Shown in pieces: positions 6,117-11,627 of a stretch of 11,627 nucleotides of DNA. The notes under the pieces were generated by a model. It was not told the DNA's origin, made no database searches, and saw only the letters and a program-made list of their open reading frames with translations. How positions within the stretch are numbered: position 1 is the stretch's first letter; each line of letters opens with the position of its first letter. This DNA comes from Gammaproteobacteria bacterium. GTDB lineage: Bacteria; Pseudomonadota; Gammaproteobacteria; UBA9214. The translations under genes were made by a program, and so were the position numbers. The stretch lies in assembly GCA_003454335.1 (NCBI GenBank), contig DMKK01000152.1, forward strand, positions 1 through 11,627. Reading direction: 5' to 3'.

Positions 6117-6995
6117 TCAGGCGGCTGCACTATTTGACACGACCCGCAGCGACATGTCTTCGCTGCAGGATTCCTCTTGAGCCGGCTTGTCTTCACCTCG
6201 ATCCGATTCCGGGTTTTGATGGCGTTCATAGAGAAATTTCAGCACGGCAGCGCGGTAGTGGTTGTATTCAGGGCTGTCCGCCAGTTCGACCCGGTTACGC
6301 GGTCGCTCCAGTTTAATATCAAGGATCTCTCCAATGGTTGCCGCCGGTCCATTGGTCATCATGACGATGCGGTCGGACAACAGCACTGCCTCGTCAACGT
6401 CGTGGGTGATCATGATCACGGTGTTGCCAAGTTCGTTTTGAATTTCCATTAGCGATTCCTGCATATGTGCACGCGTCAGTGCATCCAGGGCGCCAAACGG
6501 CTCATCCATCAACAGCACCTTGGGCTGCATTGAAAGCGCCCGCGCAATGCCCACGCGCTGCTTCATGCCTCCGGAAGTTTCGCCGGGCAATTTGTCCATG
6601 GCGTGCTCCATGTGCACCAGTTTCAGGTTGTATTCAATCCACTCGCGCATCTCGGCCTTGCTCTTTTTGCCCTTGAATACCTGCCTGACTGCCAGCTCAA
6701 CATTCTCGTAGGCCGTCAGCCAGGGCATCAACGAATGATGCTGGAAGACCACAGCCCTTTCCGGGCCCGGCTCGTCAACCTCGGTCCCGTCAAGGACCAC
6801 ACCACCCGTTGTCGCCTTTAACAAACCGGCAACGACATTCAGTACAGTTGACTTGCCACAACCCGAATGACCGATCAGCGACACATACTCGCCTTCGTCT
6901 ATTTTCAGGTTCACATTTTCCAGCGCCGTAAAAGGGCCGGCAGGTGTCTCGAATACCATCGACACATGATCAATATTCAGATGTTCAATCGTCAT
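6117..6995 (-). CDS. nrtD: Nitrate ABC transporter, ATP-binding subunit
   Basis: This is the cytoplasmic ATPase that powers the nitrate importer. The 292-residue protein has Walker A GHSGCGKST (42-50), Q-loop glutamine (85), signature TSGGMKQRVG (140-149; the usual leucine before SGG is T here), Walker B VLLMDEPFGALD (160-171) and switch histidine (198, ITHDVDEA). The LMDEPFGALDALTR segment is typical of the nitrate/sulfonate/taurine importer group. After about 250 there is an acidic tail without the substrate-binding fusion found in cyanobacterial NrtC. GGAG six bases before the ATG supports the start. It is the last gene of the set, 49 bases after nrtB. The nitrate assignment rests on NrtA, NasT and the leader; the ATPase alone would not distinguish nitrate from related substrates. 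Confidence 0.9.
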   Translation of the reverse strand: MTIEHLNIDHVSMVFETPAGPFTALENVNLKIDEGEYVSLIGHSGCGKSTVLNVVAGLLKATTGGVVLDGTEVDEPGPERAVVFQHHSLMPWLTAYENVELAVRQVFKGKKSKAEMREWIEYNLKLVHMEHAMDKLPGETSGGMKQRVGIARALSMQPKVLLMDEPFGALDALTRAHMQESLMEIQNELGNTVIMITHDVDEAVLLSDRIVMMTNGPAATIGEILDIKLERPRNRVELADSPEYNHYRAAVLKFLYERHQNPESDRGEDKPAQEESCSEDMSLRVVSNSAAA

Positions 6996-7044
6996 TATTC
7001 ACTCCAGCTCGTATTTTTAATCCGTTAACCATCCGACACAGTTG

Positions 7045-8010
7045 TTACCGCAGGATGGCATCTTTGTCCCAGGACACCCGACGCTGCAGCATCAGCATGC
7101 CACGATCCAGCAGGAAGCCGATGAACCCGATGGTGAACACAGCCACCATAATGCGTCCCAGTGAATTGGAACTGCCGTTCTGGAATTCGTCCCAGACGAA
7201 TTTACCCAGCCCCGGATTCTGTGCCAGCATCTCTGCGGCAATCAGCACCATCCAGCCAATACTCAGACTCAGGCGCAGGCCGGTAAAGATCATCGGGATT
7301 GCCGATGGCAGTGCAATTTTCCACACCGTTGTGAACCAGCCGAGGCGCAGCACCTTGCCGACATTCACCAGATCACGGTCCATGGATGACACACCCACCG
7401 CCGTGTTAATCAGTGTTGGCCACAGACAACACAGGGTGACGGTTATCGCCGAAGTCAGATAGGACTTGGAAAACAGCGGGTCATCCGTGACATACACGGC
7501 ACTGACCACAATGGTCACCAGCGGCAGCCACGCCAGTGGCGAGACCGGTTTGAAGATCTGCACAATCGGATTAATCGCCCGGTAAACATTCGCACTCAGC
7601 CCGGTCAGCACACCCAGTGGAACGGCAATGACCGTCGCCAGCAGAAACCCGCTGAACACCGTCAGCAGACTGGTGACAATCTGGTCCAGAAAGGTCGGCT
7701 TGCCGGTGTAGGGCCGAATGCGCACCTTTGCATCCGGATCTTCTGCCAGTTTTTCCTGGTTGCGCACTTCCTGGCGCTCAAAAAACGCGACTTCCTTCTG
7801 TCGTTCTTCACGGTGTTCTGCGATCAGGTTGGTTGCCTGTCCCCACACCGCGACCGGTCCTGGTACCTGCCCTAGCGAGGTCTCCAGCCGCGCGGCTGAA
7901 AAGCTCCACAAGCCAAGAAACAGGACAAAGGCAACCAGCGGGAGCACGAAACTCCTGACGGCTTCCTGATAGTCCTGCCATTGAAAAATTTTCATTGTTT
8001 CAGTTGTCAT
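7045..8010 (-). CDS. nrtB: Nitrate ABC transporter, permease subunit
   Basis: This is the inner-membrane channel of the importer and belongs to the binding-protein-dependent permease family. The 321-residue protein has a first hydrophobic span (20-38), then a long charged periplasmic insert (about 60-105), and further spans at about 112-136, 155-173, 186-204, 246-262 and 287-302. The EAA-type loop that docks on the ATPase is visible as DLVNVGKVLRLGW with KIALPSAIP (213-239). SPLAWLPLV (157-165) is typical of NrtB/TauC-like permeases. GGAGAGGAAG lies directly upstream of the ATG. A strong hairpin with a T-run separates it from nrtA, so nrtB should be expressed less than the binding protein. 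The charged insert between spans 1 and 2 matches proteobacterial NrtB relatives. The assignment is secure as a subunit. Confidence 0.92.
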   Translation of the reverse strand: MTTETMKIFQWQDYQEAVRSFVLPLVAFVLFLGLWSFSAARLETSLGQVPGPVAVWGQATNLIAEHREERQKEVAFFERQEVRNQEKLAEDPDAKVRIRPYTGKPTFLDQIVTSLLTVFSGFLLATVIAVPLGVLTGLSANVYRAINPIVQIFKPVSPLAWLPLVTIVVSAVYVTDDPLFSKSYLTSAITVTLCCLWPTLINTAVGVSSMDRDLVNVGKVLRLGWFTTVWKIALPSAIPMIFTGLRLSLSIGWMVLIAAEMLAQNPGLGKFVWDEFQNGSSNSLGRIMVAVFTIGFIGFLLDRGMLMLQRRVSWDKDAILR

Positions 8011-8035
8011 GTCTTCCTCTCCAAGTTATTCCCTT

Positions 8036-8069
8036 AAAAAAGGCCCGCACAGTGTGAGTTGTGCGGGCC
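8036..8069 (-). terminator. Intrinsic terminator/attenuator between nrtA and nrtB
   Basis: On the minus strand GGCCCGCAC pairs perfectly with GTGCGGGCC (9 bp) around a 10-base loop, followed directly by six Ts. It stands between nrtA and nrtB, in the gap of 81 bases, so it would stop many transcripts after the binding-protein gene. It may also stabilise the nrtA message. Confidence 0.8.
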
Positions 8070-8091
8070 AAGGCCTTGCTGGAGTGTTCAC

Positions 8092-9504
8092 TTAATCAAC
8101 CGTGTCCTTGCCCTTCAGACCAATCGAAAACTTTGCCAGGTAGTCATTGGGCTTGGTGCCATCGTAGGTCATGCCGTCAATAAACTCGGATTGCGGTGGA
8201 CGGAAACCGGTCTCTGTAGCGAAATCCGGGAAGTCGCTCGCCTGCGCCTTGCCTTCCGCAATCAACTCTTTTGCGGCCTCGGCATACAGGTCCGGTCGAT
8301 ACACCTTCTTCGCCATATCCGTATACCAGGAATCCGGTTTTTGCCCGGCAATCTGACCCCAGCGACGCATCTGACTCAGGTACCAGACTGCATCCGAGTA
8401 ATACGGATAGGTCGCGTTGTAACGAAAGAACACGTTGAAATCAGGCACCGAACGCTTGTCGCCTTTTTCATACTCAAAGGTACCGGTCATACTGTTGGCA
8501 ATCACTTCGTAGTCCGCACCCACATACTCCGGACGCGACATGATCTTTGCGGCTTCCTTGCGATTTTCCAGGCCACCCGAATCCAGCCACATGGCTGCGC
8601 GGATGAGCGCCTTCAGTACGGCCTTGTGGGTATTCGGATTCTTTGTAGCCCATGCACTTGATACACCGAAGACCTTCTCGGGATTGTTCTTCCAGATTTC
8701 GTAATCGGTGATCACCGGCACGCCAATACCCTTGAATACAGCCTGCTGGTTCCAGGGCTCGCCCACGCAGTAACCATAGATGGTTCCGGCCTCCATGGTC
8801 GACGGCATCTGCGGTGGCGGTGTCACAGACAACAGTGCATCGGCATCGATCTGGCCGGTGATATCACCCTTGTCGGGTGCGTAATAGCCCGGGTGAATAC
8901 CGCCAGCCGCCAGCCAGTAACGCAGCTCGTAGTTATGTGTGGAGACCGGGAACACCATGCCCATGTTGAAAGGCTTGCCTTCCTCTATATATTTATCCAC
9001 CACCGGTTTCAGGTAATCCGCCTTGATCGGATGTACCGGTTTGCCGTCCTTGTGCGGTACATGCTTTTTCATCTGTTCCCATATCTTATTGGAGACAGTG
9101 ATACCGTTGCCGTTCAGGTCCATGCTGAACGCGGTAATGATGTGTGCCTTGGTGCCAAAACCGATAGTTGCACCCAGCGGCTGGCCGGCCAGCATGTGGG
9201 CGCCATCAAGCTCACCGTCGATAACGCGGTCCAGCAATACTTTCCAGTTGGCTTGTGGTTCCAGGGTGACATACAGTCCTTCATCCTCGAAATAGCCCTT
9301 CTCATAGGCAATGGCGAGCGGCGCCATGTCGGTCAGCTTGATAAAACCGAATTTCAAATCTTCCTTTTCCAGGTCACCTGCCTGTGCCGACTGTTGCGCA
9401 CCGACCATGAGGCCCAGCACAACACCCGCCGTTACGGCCGGCAATGATCGTTTCAATCGCTGACCTGCATTAGCCAGCGATATCCAGTCCAGTTTGATCT
9501 TCAT
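8092..9504 (-). CDS. nrtA: Nitrate ABC transporter, periplasmic substrate-binding protein
   Basis: NrtA captures nitrate in the periplasm and passes it to NrtB. Counting from the chosen start (470 residues) there is a Sec signal: basic RLKR (16-19), hydrophobic LPAVTAGVVLGLMVGA (21-36), then AQA-G with cleavage after about 42. There is no lipobox cysteine and no twin-arginine, so it is probably soluble rather than lipid-anchored. Family motifs are KFGFIKLTDMAPLAIAYEKG (51-70), the WKVLLDRVIDGELDGAHMLAGQP region, and YCVGEPWNQQA, typical of NrtA/CmpA/NasF proteins. An earlier ATG at 9510 touches the AAGGAG, whereas the ATG at 9504 lies six bases after it, so I prefer 9504. Its long leader carries the ANTAR hairpins and terminator, and its promoter is sigma-54 type. 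Nitrate is the likely substrate from the NasT context; nitrite may also bind. Confidence 0.93.
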   Translation of the reverse strand: MKIKLDWISLANAGQRLKRSLPAVTAGVVLGLMVGAQQSAQAGDLEKEDLKFGFIKLTDMAPLAIAYEKGYFEDEGLYVTLEPQANWKVLLDRVIDGELDGAHMLAGQPLGATIGFGTKAHIITAFSMDLNGNGITVSNKIWEQMKKHVPHKDGKPVHPIKADYLKPVVDKYIEEGKPFNMGMVFPVSTHNYELRYWLAAGGIHPGYYAPDKGDITGQIDADALLSVTPPPQMPSTMEAGTIYGYCVGEPWNQQAVFKGIGVPVITDYEIWKNNPEKVFGVSSAWATKNPNTHKAVLKALIRAAMWLDSGGLENRKEAAKIMSRPEYVGADYEVIANSMTGTFEYEKGDKRSVPDFNVFFRYNATYPYYSDAVWYLSQMRRWGQIAGQKPDSWYTDMAKKVYRPDLYAEAAKELIAEGKAQASDFPDFATETGFRPPQSEFIDGMTYDGTKPNDYLAKFSIGLKGKDTVD

Positions 9505-9527
9505 GAACATCTCCTTCCTCAGTTATA

Positions 9528-9585
9528 AAAAAAACAAAAAAAAGAGCCCACAGAGGCACCCCGCAAGGGATGCACCTGTGGACTC
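9528..9585 (-). terminator. Strong intrinsic terminator in the nrtA leader
   Basis: On the minus strand GAGTCCACAG pairs with CTGTGGGCTC, and the inner GCATCCC pairs with GGGGTGC, around a TTGC loop. This makes a stem of about 17 bp, broken by a small GT/CT internal loop. It is followed by eight Ts, a G, and about eight more Ts. It lies between the sigma-54 start and the nrtA ribosome-binding site, so nrtABD transcription must read through it. Confidence 0.9.
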
Positions 9586-9595
9586 CGTTGTCCAT

Positions 9596-9615
9596 GGCAA
9601 CCGTCTATGGTTACC
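9596..9615 (-). promoter_or_regulatory. ANTAR target hairpin P2 in the nrtA leader
   Basis: On the minus strand GGTAACC pairs with GGTTGCC (7 bp, one G-U) around the six-base loop ATAGAC. The loop has A at position 1 and G at position 4, the residues conserved in ANTAR-protein RNA targets. It ends 10 bases before the terminator stem, which suits P2 of the antitermination element. Confidence 0.8.
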
Positions 9616-9634
9616 TCTCAATGTTGTGACACGA

Positions 9635-9651
9635 GCGCGCCAACCGCGCAC
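9635..9651 (-). other. GC-rich hairpin between P1 and P2
   Basis: On the minus strand GTGCGC pairs with GCGCGC (one G-U) around GGTTG. The linker between P1 and P2 is known to vary in length and structure; this hairpin would bring the two ANTAR target loops closer together. Confidence 0.5.
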
Positions 9652-9654
9652 CCG

Positions 9655-9670
9655 ACTGCGTCGTTGCAGC
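9655..9670 (-). promoter_or_regulatory. ANTAR target hairpin P1 in the nrtA leader
   Basis: On the minus strand CTGC pairs with GCAG, extended by a G-U, around the six-base loop AACGAC, again with A1 and G4. It begins about nine bases after the predicted sigma-54 start, so it lies in the transcript. P1, P2 and the terminator occur in the order expected for NasT/NasR control. Confidence 0.72.
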
Positions 9671-9689
9671 TTGTCTAACCAGGACTACT

Positions 9690-9705
9690 AGCAGATTCCG
9701 TGCCA
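9690..9705 (-). promoter_or_regulatory. Sigma-54 promoter of nrtABD
   Basis: The minus strand reads TGGCACGGAATCTGCT, with TGGCACG at -24, TGCT at -12 and exact GG-N10-GC spacing. The predicted start is near 9679, giving a leader of about 175 bases that contains P1, P2 and the terminator. Confidence 0.85.
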
Positions 9706-9769
9706 GCCTTCTATATCATTGATCTTGTTGACACCTGACATGAGACCGTGCACTGCTTGACACGCATGC

Positions 9770-9784
9770 GCACTTCTATGGTGC
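9770..9784 (-). promoter_or_regulatory. NtrC binding site upstream of nrtA
   Basis: GCAC-TTCTATG-GTGC is a perfect match to the GCAC-N7-GTGC core of NtrC sites. Its centre is 73.5 bp upstream of the -24 GG. A GCAC half-site 20 bp nearer the promoter (9750-9753) could be a second contact. Confidence 0.75.
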
Positions 9785-9829
9785 GACACATAACCAACCC
9801 GGTGCGCGCCTTGTACCAGCAACCGGACC

Positions 9830-9896
9830 AGTCATGCCTGCCAGAAAAAAACAGACCCTGAAGTATTCGTCAGCACCTGCATGGCATGCATGTAGC
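9830..9896 (-). terminator. Possible weak terminator after nasT
   Basis: After the nasT stop the minus strand shows a short CTGA/TCAG stem followed by GGTCTG and seven Ts (near 9846-9853). The stem is only 4 bp, so termination would be inefficient. Some nasT transcripts might run on into the nrtA leader. Confidence 0.3.
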
Positions 9897-10466
9897 TCAG
9901 ATCAATACCTCGGCGGCAGCTATCAACTCACCGGCTACTTCACCTATGCGCCGGTTACGATCCATCGCCAGCTTGCGCAGCATTTTGTAAGCCGTGTCCT
10001 CGTTGACCTTCCGTTGGCGCATGATAATGCCTTTGGCTTTCTCCACGGTATTCCGCTCCGCAAGCGTGGTCCTGGCCTTGTGCAATTCCTTCTTCAACTG
10101 CCGCGATTCATTAAAGCGAATAATCGCCACCTCAAGTAGCGCAGCAATGCGATTGACGTTGTTACAGTCAACGACATACACGGAGACCCCGGCCGAGACA
10201 GCTGCACGAATCGAGCGCTGCAGTGAATCTTCTGTATACAACACCACGGGCATCGGCCAGGTACTGTTTAACACGCGGACAGCTTTCAGAATGACATCGT
10301 TAACACTGTGCGCAATCAATACAGCGGCTTCCGCATGCGCATCTGTCAATACGGTCGGCAACTGCTCATAACTCGACTCGCATGCTATCCGCCAGCCGGC
10401 CTTGCTTGCCGCCTTTATATAGGGACCGCTTTGTCCGGGTTGCTCCGCCACTACTAGCAAGTTCAC
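9897..10466 (-). CDS. nasT: ANTAR-domain transcription antiterminator, NasT type
   Basis: NasT-like proteins bind paired hexaloop hairpins in nascent leader RNA and prevent termination; in known systems this is held back by a nitrate sensor, NasS. The N-terminal half (1-120) is a receiver fold, and VSVYVVDCNNVNRIAALLE is typical of NasT. But the usual phospho-acceptor aspartate is absent (AAVLIAHSV) and the N-terminal acidic pair is reduced (VVAEQ), so it is a pseudo-receiver. The C-terminal ANTAR domain is clear: LAERNTVEKAKGIIMRQRKV, then NEDTAYKMLRKLAMDRNRRI and GEVAGELI. A TTG at 10469 is followed by GTG at 10466; GGAG lies three bases before TTG but six before GTG, so I choose GTG (189 residues). 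It lies directly upstream of nrtA, whose leader has the matching RNA target. No nasS is visible next to it. Confidence 0.9.
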   Translation of the reverse strand: MNLLVVAEQPGQSGPYIKAASKAGWRIACESSYEQLPTVLTDAHAEAAVLIAHSVNDVILKAVRVLNSTWPMPVVLYTEDSLQRSIRAAVSAGVSVYVVDCNNVNRIAALLEVAIIRFNESRQLKKELHKARTTLAERNTVEKAKGIIMRQRKVNEDTAYKMLRKLAMDRNRRIGEVAGELIAAAEVLI

Positions 10467-10772
10467 CAACTACTCCAGGCCGATTTGTCTGCAACAAACC
10501 ATACATTTTTCATGCCAGCATATGCATTACCTGATATTTATGCCTTGAATCTGTCCCGTGCGGCATTAACCGAAAGTCATTGCCGACTGCAAACACCCTG
10601 ACGATGTTCCAAAATGGCACAGCAATGCTCAACCGTGTCCATGCGGATCAGGCAATCCTTAACAGTTGCAGATATTTGATAACAGCAGGCCCTGCAACTG
10701 ACCTTGCAAGCGATAATATTCAAAAGACAGATGTCGGCTTAAAAACAGTTGCTTGATTGGTCTGGTACGGCC

Positions 10773-10787
10773 GCATGTGTTTGGTGC
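10773..10787 (+). promoter_or_regulatory. Second NtrC-like site upstream of the FNT gene
   Basis: GCAT-GTGTTTG-GTGC differs from the GCAC-N7-GTGC core by one base. It is centred 20 bp, about two helical turns, upstream of the perfect site at 10793-10807, an arrangement suited to cooperative NtrC binding. Confidence 0.55.
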
Positions 10788-10792
10788 GAACT

Positions 10793-10807
10793 GCACTAAT
10801 CCAGTGC
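10793..10807 (+). promoter_or_regulatory. NtrC binding site upstream of the FNT gene
   Basis: GCAC-TAATCCA-GTGC is a perfect core match, preceded by T as in the consensus. Its centre is 73.5 bp upstream of the -24 GG, the same as at nrtA. Confidence 0.75.
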
Positions 10808-10871
10808 CCACAGGTTCCCCTGAACGCTATAGATAGCCCTTAACATATTAATCCTTAATATCTTTTTATTT

Positions 10872-10887
10872 TGGCATAAACCTTGCT
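10872..10887 (+). promoter_or_regulatory. Sigma-54 promoter of the FNT transporter gene
   Basis: TGGCATAAACCTTGCT has TGGCA at -24 and TTGCT at -12, with exact GG-N10-GC spacing. The predicted start is near 10898, about 205 bases before the ATG. Confidence 0.8.
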
Positions 10888-10907
10888 ATTTCCCCTGTAG
10901 AGCAGAT

Positions 10908-10937
10908 CCGGGGCATCGCTGCCCCGGTTCACACCGG
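10908..10937 (+). promoter_or_regulatory. Two mutually exclusive hairpins in the FNT leader
   Basis: CCGGGGCA pairs with TGCCCCGG (10908-10927, 8 bp). CCGGT pairs with ACCGG (10924-10937, 5 bp). They share four bases, so only one can form at a time. If the outer 7 bp pair, the first loop becomes ATCGCT with A1 and G4, as in ANTAR targets. No matching second hairpin or T-tract terminator is convincing, so ANTAR control here is only a possibility. Confidence 0.4.
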
Positions 10938-11103
10938 CGATCTATGTCTGGATTTATTTTGAACCCGTTTTAACACGACAAGGTGGAAAGCGGTCGGGAT
11001 TATCCGGGGCTTATCGATCAGGAGACAGCAGCCTGGAGTCAACCTGCCGGAATCCTTGCACTGAATTACCGAGTTTTTCTATTGGTCTAAAAAGGAGTTA
11101 CAT

Positions 11104-11627
11104 ATGTCATATCTGGAACCCACCGAGTTTGTATCGAAGATGGTCGATCAAGGCGAATCGAAGGTGTATATGTCCACCCGGGACACGCTGATTCGCGCTT
11201 TCATGGCCGGTGCAATTCTGGCACTTGCCGCCATGTTCGCCATTACCGTTGCAACCAAGACCGGATCGCTCCTGGTGGGTGCGATACTCTTTCCGGTCGG
11301 TTTCATCATGCTCTATCTGATGAAATTCGACCTCCTTACCGGCGTATTCACCCTGGTGCCATTGGCACTCCTGGACAAACGTCCTGGCGTGACCGTAGGC
11401 CAGATCCTGCGTAACTGGGGGCTTGTCTTTGTCGGCAACTTTGCCGGTGCCCTGACTGTCGCCTTCATGATGTCATTCATCCTGACATACGGATACAACA
11501 TCGATGGTGGCGTATTGGCGGAAAAGGTCAGTAAAATCGGCGAAGCGCGCACGCTCGGTTACAAGGCGCACGGTGTGGACGGCTGGATCACCATATTCAT
11601 CCGCGGAATGTTATGTAACTGGATGGT
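11104..11627 (+). CDS. Formate/nitrite transporter family channel, partial (cut by window end)
   Basis: FNT proteins are pentameric inner-membrane channels for formate, nitrite or hydrosulfide. The frame is open from the ATG to the end of the window (174 codons). After a polar N-terminus come hydrophobic spans at about 35-50, 57-78 and 104-128. Family motifs are AILFPVGFIMLYLMKFDLLTG (58-78, the GxxFxxGFxLVxxxxxELFT type) and the terminal RGMLCNWMV, matching the conserved RGILCNWLV loop of this family. AAGGAG six bases before the ATG supports the start. NtrC sites and a sigma-54 promoter lie upstream, and nitrate import genes lie nearby. This favours nitrite (NirC-like) over formate, but the specificity residues are mostly beyond the window. 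The C-terminal part is missing only because the window stops. Confidence 0.88.
   Translation, partial: MSYLEPTEFVSKMVDQGESKVYMSTRDTLIRAFMAGAILALAAMFAITVATKTGSLLVGAILFPVGFIMLYLMKFDLLTGVFTLVPLALLDKRPGVTVGQILRNWGLVFVGNFAGALTVAFMMSFILTYGYNIDGGVLAEKVSKIGEARTLGYKAHGVDGWITIFIRGMLCNWM

Larger units (their letters stand above)
10467..11103. other. Intergenic region between nasT and the FNT gene
   Basis: This long gap holds divergent control regions. A 50-codon plus-strand ORF (10604-10756) lacks a ribosome-binding site and a domain and is probably spurious. Recognised signals are two NtrC-like sites (10773-10807), a sigma-54 promoter (10872-10887), and a leader of about 205 bases with hairpins at 10908-10937. 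No nasT promoter is clear. Confidence 0.6.

Noticed and set aside
6117..9504. Transporter as taurine, sulfonate, cyanate or bicarbonate type
   Set aside because: NrtA-specific motifs, the adjacent NasT gene and the ANTAR leader favour nitrate, although subunit families overlap.
10620..10640. TGGCACAGCAATGC resembling a sixth sigma-54 promoter (plus strand)
   Set aside because: GG and GC are nine bases apart instead of ten, a spacing that is not tolerated, and no gene fits directly downstream.
10604..10756. 50-codon plus-strand ORF in the nasT-FNT gap
   Set aside because: No ribosome-binding site or domain, and it lies upstream of the mapped control signals.

Overview
The window reads as chromosomal DNA of a gammaproteobacterium-like organism with moderate G+C. 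The evidence is protein style only (bacterial GlgC, NrtABD-type transporter, NasT, FNT channel); the genus cannot be named from sequence alone. I see no mobile element, CRISPR array, tRNA or rRNA.

Layout. Left part, minus strand, in order of transcription: a PDC/Cache sensor-like protein with no output domain (5034-4054), an ATP-grasp ligase (3867-2752), a plant-type isoaspartyl peptidase/asparaginase (2676-1735), and glgC, ADP-glucose pyrophosphorylase (1496-270). Centre, plus strand: a cluster of very small ORFs, two of them single- or double-span membrane proteins (5587-6057). Right part, minus strand: nasT, an ANTAR antiterminator (10466-9897), then a nitrate ABC transporter, nrtA (9504-8092), nrtB (8010-7045) and nrtD (6995-6117). 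At the right edge, plus strand: the start of a formate/nitrite transporter (FNT) gene (11104 to beyond the window).

Regulation is the main point. Five separate places match the sigma-54 -24/-12 promoter with exact GG-N10-GC spacing. Each lies just upstream of a gene or gene group and in the right orientation: glgC, ATP-grasp/asparaginase, the small membrane-protein cluster, nrtABD and the FNT gene. At nrtA and the FNT gene a perfect GCAC-N7-GTGC dyad, the NtrC type, is centred 73.5 bp upstream of the -24 GG, close to seven helical turns. At glgC a half-site lies at exactly the same place, and at the ATP-grasp gene a compressed dyad does. The nrtA leader also carries a two-hairpin ANTAR target (hexaloops AACGAC and ATAGAC, both with A1 and G4) followed by a strong intrinsic terminator, so transport genes would need both nitrogen starvation (sigma-54/NtrC) and nitrate (NasT antitermination).

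Reading the genes together, this looks like a nitrogen-limitation island: nitrate import (nrtABD), probable nitrite transport (FNT), a possible amide/peptide ligase plus beta-aspartyl hydrolase pair, glycogen synthesis tied to nitrogen status through glgC, and an unknown set of tiny membrane proteins. The last three are the least expected parts. All regulatory assignments are by eye and unconfirmed.
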